From positions 1-7,098 of the forward strand of contig CAZXWI010000078.1 in assembly GCA_964644555.1 (NCBI GenBank): a stretch of 7,098 nt of DNA, read 5' to 3'. Every line of letters begins with the position of its first letter. The first letter of the stretch is position 1. This DNA comes from RUG14186 sp964644555 (GTDB lineage: Bacteria > Bacillota > Clostridia > Eubacteriales > Anaerofustaceae). Below the pieces are notes generated by a model, which was not told where the DNA came from, ran no database searches, and saw only the letters and a program-made list of their open reading frames with translations. Shown here one piece after another: positions 5,925 to 7,098 of this stretch. The position numbers and the translations under genes were made by a program.

Positions 5925-5977
5925 TTGCAAATATAACAGTTTTTCATTTCGAATACCCACTATACAAAGTGCATTTA

Positions 5978-5986
5978 TGTTAAAAT
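5978..5986 (+). promoter_or_regulatory. Extended -10 element and putative leaderless start of trmN6
   Basis: TGTTAAAAT is an extended -10 (TG 5978-5979, TAAAAT 5981-5986). Exactly 6 bases separate the hexamer from the ATG at 5993, so the expected transcript start falls on the A of the ATG. No Shine-Dalgarno sequence is present. The spacing is the same as in front of sfsA. Confidence 0.5.
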
Positions 5987-5992
5987 TAAATT

Positions 5993-6745
5993 ATGGAAAT
6001 AAATTTTGATAGCGATGAATACAGACTTGACGATTTGCAAATAAAGGGATATAAACTGCTTCAAAACAAAAATCAGTTTTGTTTCGGAACCGATGCGGTG
6101 CTTCTTGCCGACTTTGCGGTAAAGCATATTAAAAACAAAAGCAAGGTTATGGAGATGTGCTGCGGAAATGGGGCGATATCGATTTTGATGCACGCAAGGA
6201 ATTCTAACCTGGTTATAACGGGGGTGGAAATCCAAAAGGATGTGGCGGCTCTTGCCATGCACAACAAAGAAATTAACGAGATAGGCGATGAAATACGAAT
6301 TTTAAACGAAGATTTAAACAACCTTGATTCGACCCACACCAATATGTATGATGCGATTGTGGTGAACCCTCCCTACACCAACCCGAAAAGCGGACTGACC
6401 AGCCCTGATAAGAACAAGAGCATTTCTCGTCAGGAATTAACCGCCGATTTTGAGGGGATAACCAAAACGGCAAAGAGGCTTCTTAAGACGAAGGGAAAAT
6501 TCATATTCGTGCATAAGGCAAACAGGCTTGGAGAGATAATCGTAACGCTGAAAAAGTACGATTTTGAGATAAAAAAGCTAAGAAGCGTGCAGTCGAGGAA
6601 GGATACCGATGCCAAGCTGATATTGGTATGCGCCGGTAAGGACGGAGGCTGCTGGTGCGACATTTATCCGCCACTTGTGATATATAATGATGACGGAACG
6701 AATACGGATGAAATATATGAGATATATGCAAGAGAGAAAGAGTAG
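5993..6745 (+). CDS. tRNA1(Val) (adenine(37)-N6)-methyltransferase family protein (TrmN6/YfiC-like)
   Basis: Class I SAM-dependent methyltransferase, 250 residues, like the Firmicutes YabB/TrmN6 group. The E. coli member methylates N6 of A37 in tRNA1(Val); the substrate here is inferred from family. Family signature FGTDAVLLADF at 31-41; SAM-binding motif I VMEMCCGNGAIS at 52-63; acidic Glu79 ending strand 2; catalytic NPPY at 125-128, diagnostic of N6-adenine and related amino methyltransferases. HemK/PrmC also has NPPY but lacks the FGTDAVLL start and uses a different N-terminal domain. The ATG at 5993 has no Shine-Dalgarno sequence and lies 6 nt from an extended -10, so translation may be leaderless. 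Monocistronic: rsmI, its frequent Firmicutes neighbour, is not downstream and a terminator overlaps the end of the gene. Confidence 0.9.
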   Translation: MEINFDSDEYRLDDLQIKGYKLLQNKNQFCFGTDAVLLADFAVKHIKNKSKVMEMCCGNGAISILMHARNSNLVITGVEIQKDVAALAMHNKEINEIGDEIRILNEDLNNLDSTHTNMYDAIVVNPPYTNPKSGLTSPDKNKSISRQELTADFEGITKTAKRLLKTKGKFIFVHKANRLGEIIVTLKKYDFEIKKLRSVQSRKDTDAKLILVCAGKDGGCWCDIYPPLVIYNDDGTNTDEIYEIYAREKE

Positions 6746-6761
6746 TGGCTCTTTCTTTTTT
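6735..6761 (+). terminator. Rho-independent terminator overlapping the trmN6 stop codon
   Basis: Stem AGAAAGAG (6735-6742) pairs with CTCTTTCT (6749-6756) around the loop TAGTGG, followed by further T residues to 6761. The TAG stop (6743-6745) lies in the loop, so the final codons of trmN6 form the 5' arm. Confidence 0.85.
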
Positions 6762-6806
6762 GTGGAGTAGTTCTAACATGGTTCGAGTGTGGCGAATGGT
6801 ATCTTA

Positions 6807-7098
6807 TTATTTTGAATAATAAATGATCATACTTAAATATGTCGTTGCTACTCCTGTGTTTTTATAAGAATGGGGTACATCTGCCTTAAAACATAACGAA
6901 TCACCCCTTTTTAACCGAAATATTTCCGAATCAGCGATGATCTCAACTTCTCCATCAAAAACAGTGATATATTCTTCAGCTCCGTCCAAGTGAGGTTGAG
7001 CCTGCAAATACCCCCCTTCTTTTATTTCAATACGATATGTTTCAAACTGTTTATCTTCTTGAAATGGAAAAGCGGGATAATTAATATATTTTTCATCA
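6807..7098 (-). CDS. Cupin-domain protein, C-terminal part (5' end beyond window); probably an XRE-cupin transcriptional regulator
   Basis: The frame is open from the TAA at 6807-6809 to the right edge (about 96 codons); a TTG at 7007 is internal, since conserved residues precede it (FETYRIEIKEGGYLQ). It is a single small beta-barrel cupin: motif 1 has QPHLDGAEEYITVFDG, keeping the second His, the Glu and the Gly but with Gln in place of the first His; motif 2 has GDSLCFKADVPHSYKN with its His and Asn. The phrasing 'YxIxIxEGG ... H.GAEEYITVFDGEVEI ... RGDSLCFKADVPHSYKN' is typical of the ligand-sensing C-terminus of PuuR-like XRE-cupin regulators, whose N-terminal helix-turn-helix would lie outside the window. 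A stand-alone cupin cannot be excluded. No T-tract terminator follows the stop codon. Confidence 0.8.
   Translation of the reverse strand, partial: DEKYINYPAFPFQEDKQFETYRIEIKEGGYLQAQPHLDGAEEYITVFDGEVEIIADSEIFRLKRGDSLCFKADVPHSYKNTGVATTYLSMIIYYSK

Noticed and set aside
5895..5960. 22-residue N-terminal extension of the recombinase
   Set aside because: It would translate through the TATAAT and the ribosome binding site; the ATG at 5894 fits the family start.
5993..6745. The NPPY methyltransferase as PrmC (release-factor glutamine methyltransferase), given its nearness to sua5 and rho
   Set aside because: The N-terminus has the FGTDAVLLADF signature of TrmN6/YfiC proteins and lacks the PrmC N-terminal helical domain.

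Overview
The window reads as a chromosomal, mostly housekeeping segment of a low-to-moderate GC Gram-positive bacterium, most likely a member of the class Clostridia. The evidence is strong AGGAG-type ribosome binding sites, sigma-A promoters with extended -10 (TGn) elements, intrinsic terminators, protein sequences closest in style to Firmicutes homologues, and a Sua5 / upp / dCMP deaminase cluster of the kind seen in clostridia. I cannot assign a genus.

Layout. Positions 1-1555 (minus) hold nearly all of rho, the transcription termination factor, with only the last few codons cut off at the left edge. This Rho carries two tandem copies of the RNA-binding OB (cold-shock-like) domain instead of one. 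Upstream of it, 1556-1880 is a long leader with its own promoter, a possible 23-codon leader peptide with an excellent ribosome binding site, and a compact GC-rich, highly self-complementary element. Positions 1881-2573 (minus) hold sfsA. A divergent promoter region of about 160 bp follows.

A plus-strand cluster then runs sua5 (threonylcarbamoyl-AMP synthase, 2782-3813), upp (uracil phosphoribosyltransferase, 3876-4505) and a dCMP deaminase (4526-4969), closed by a clear intrinsic terminator at 4976-5021. It joins one tRNA-modification step to pyrimidine salvage: upp makes UMP from uracil, and dCMP deaminase makes dUMP for thymidylate synthesis.

Positions 5022-5294 are non-coding and contain four copies of an 11-bp iteron-like (or DnaA-box-like) motif and a 19-bp palindrome. 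Then come an orphan small serine recombinase (5295-5894, minus), a divergent trmN6-type tRNA adenine methyltransferase (5993-6745, plus) whose terminator overlaps its stop codon, and the C-terminal cupin domain of a gene entering from the right edge (6807-7098, minus), probably an XRE-cupin regulator.

The most unusual points are the double-OB Rho, its structured leader with a candidate leader peptide, two genes (sfsA and trmN6) that look leaderless with the -10 hexamer exactly 6 nt before the ATG, and the iteron-like repeats beside the orphan recombinase. No CRISPR array, rRNA, tRNA gene or insertion sequence was seen.
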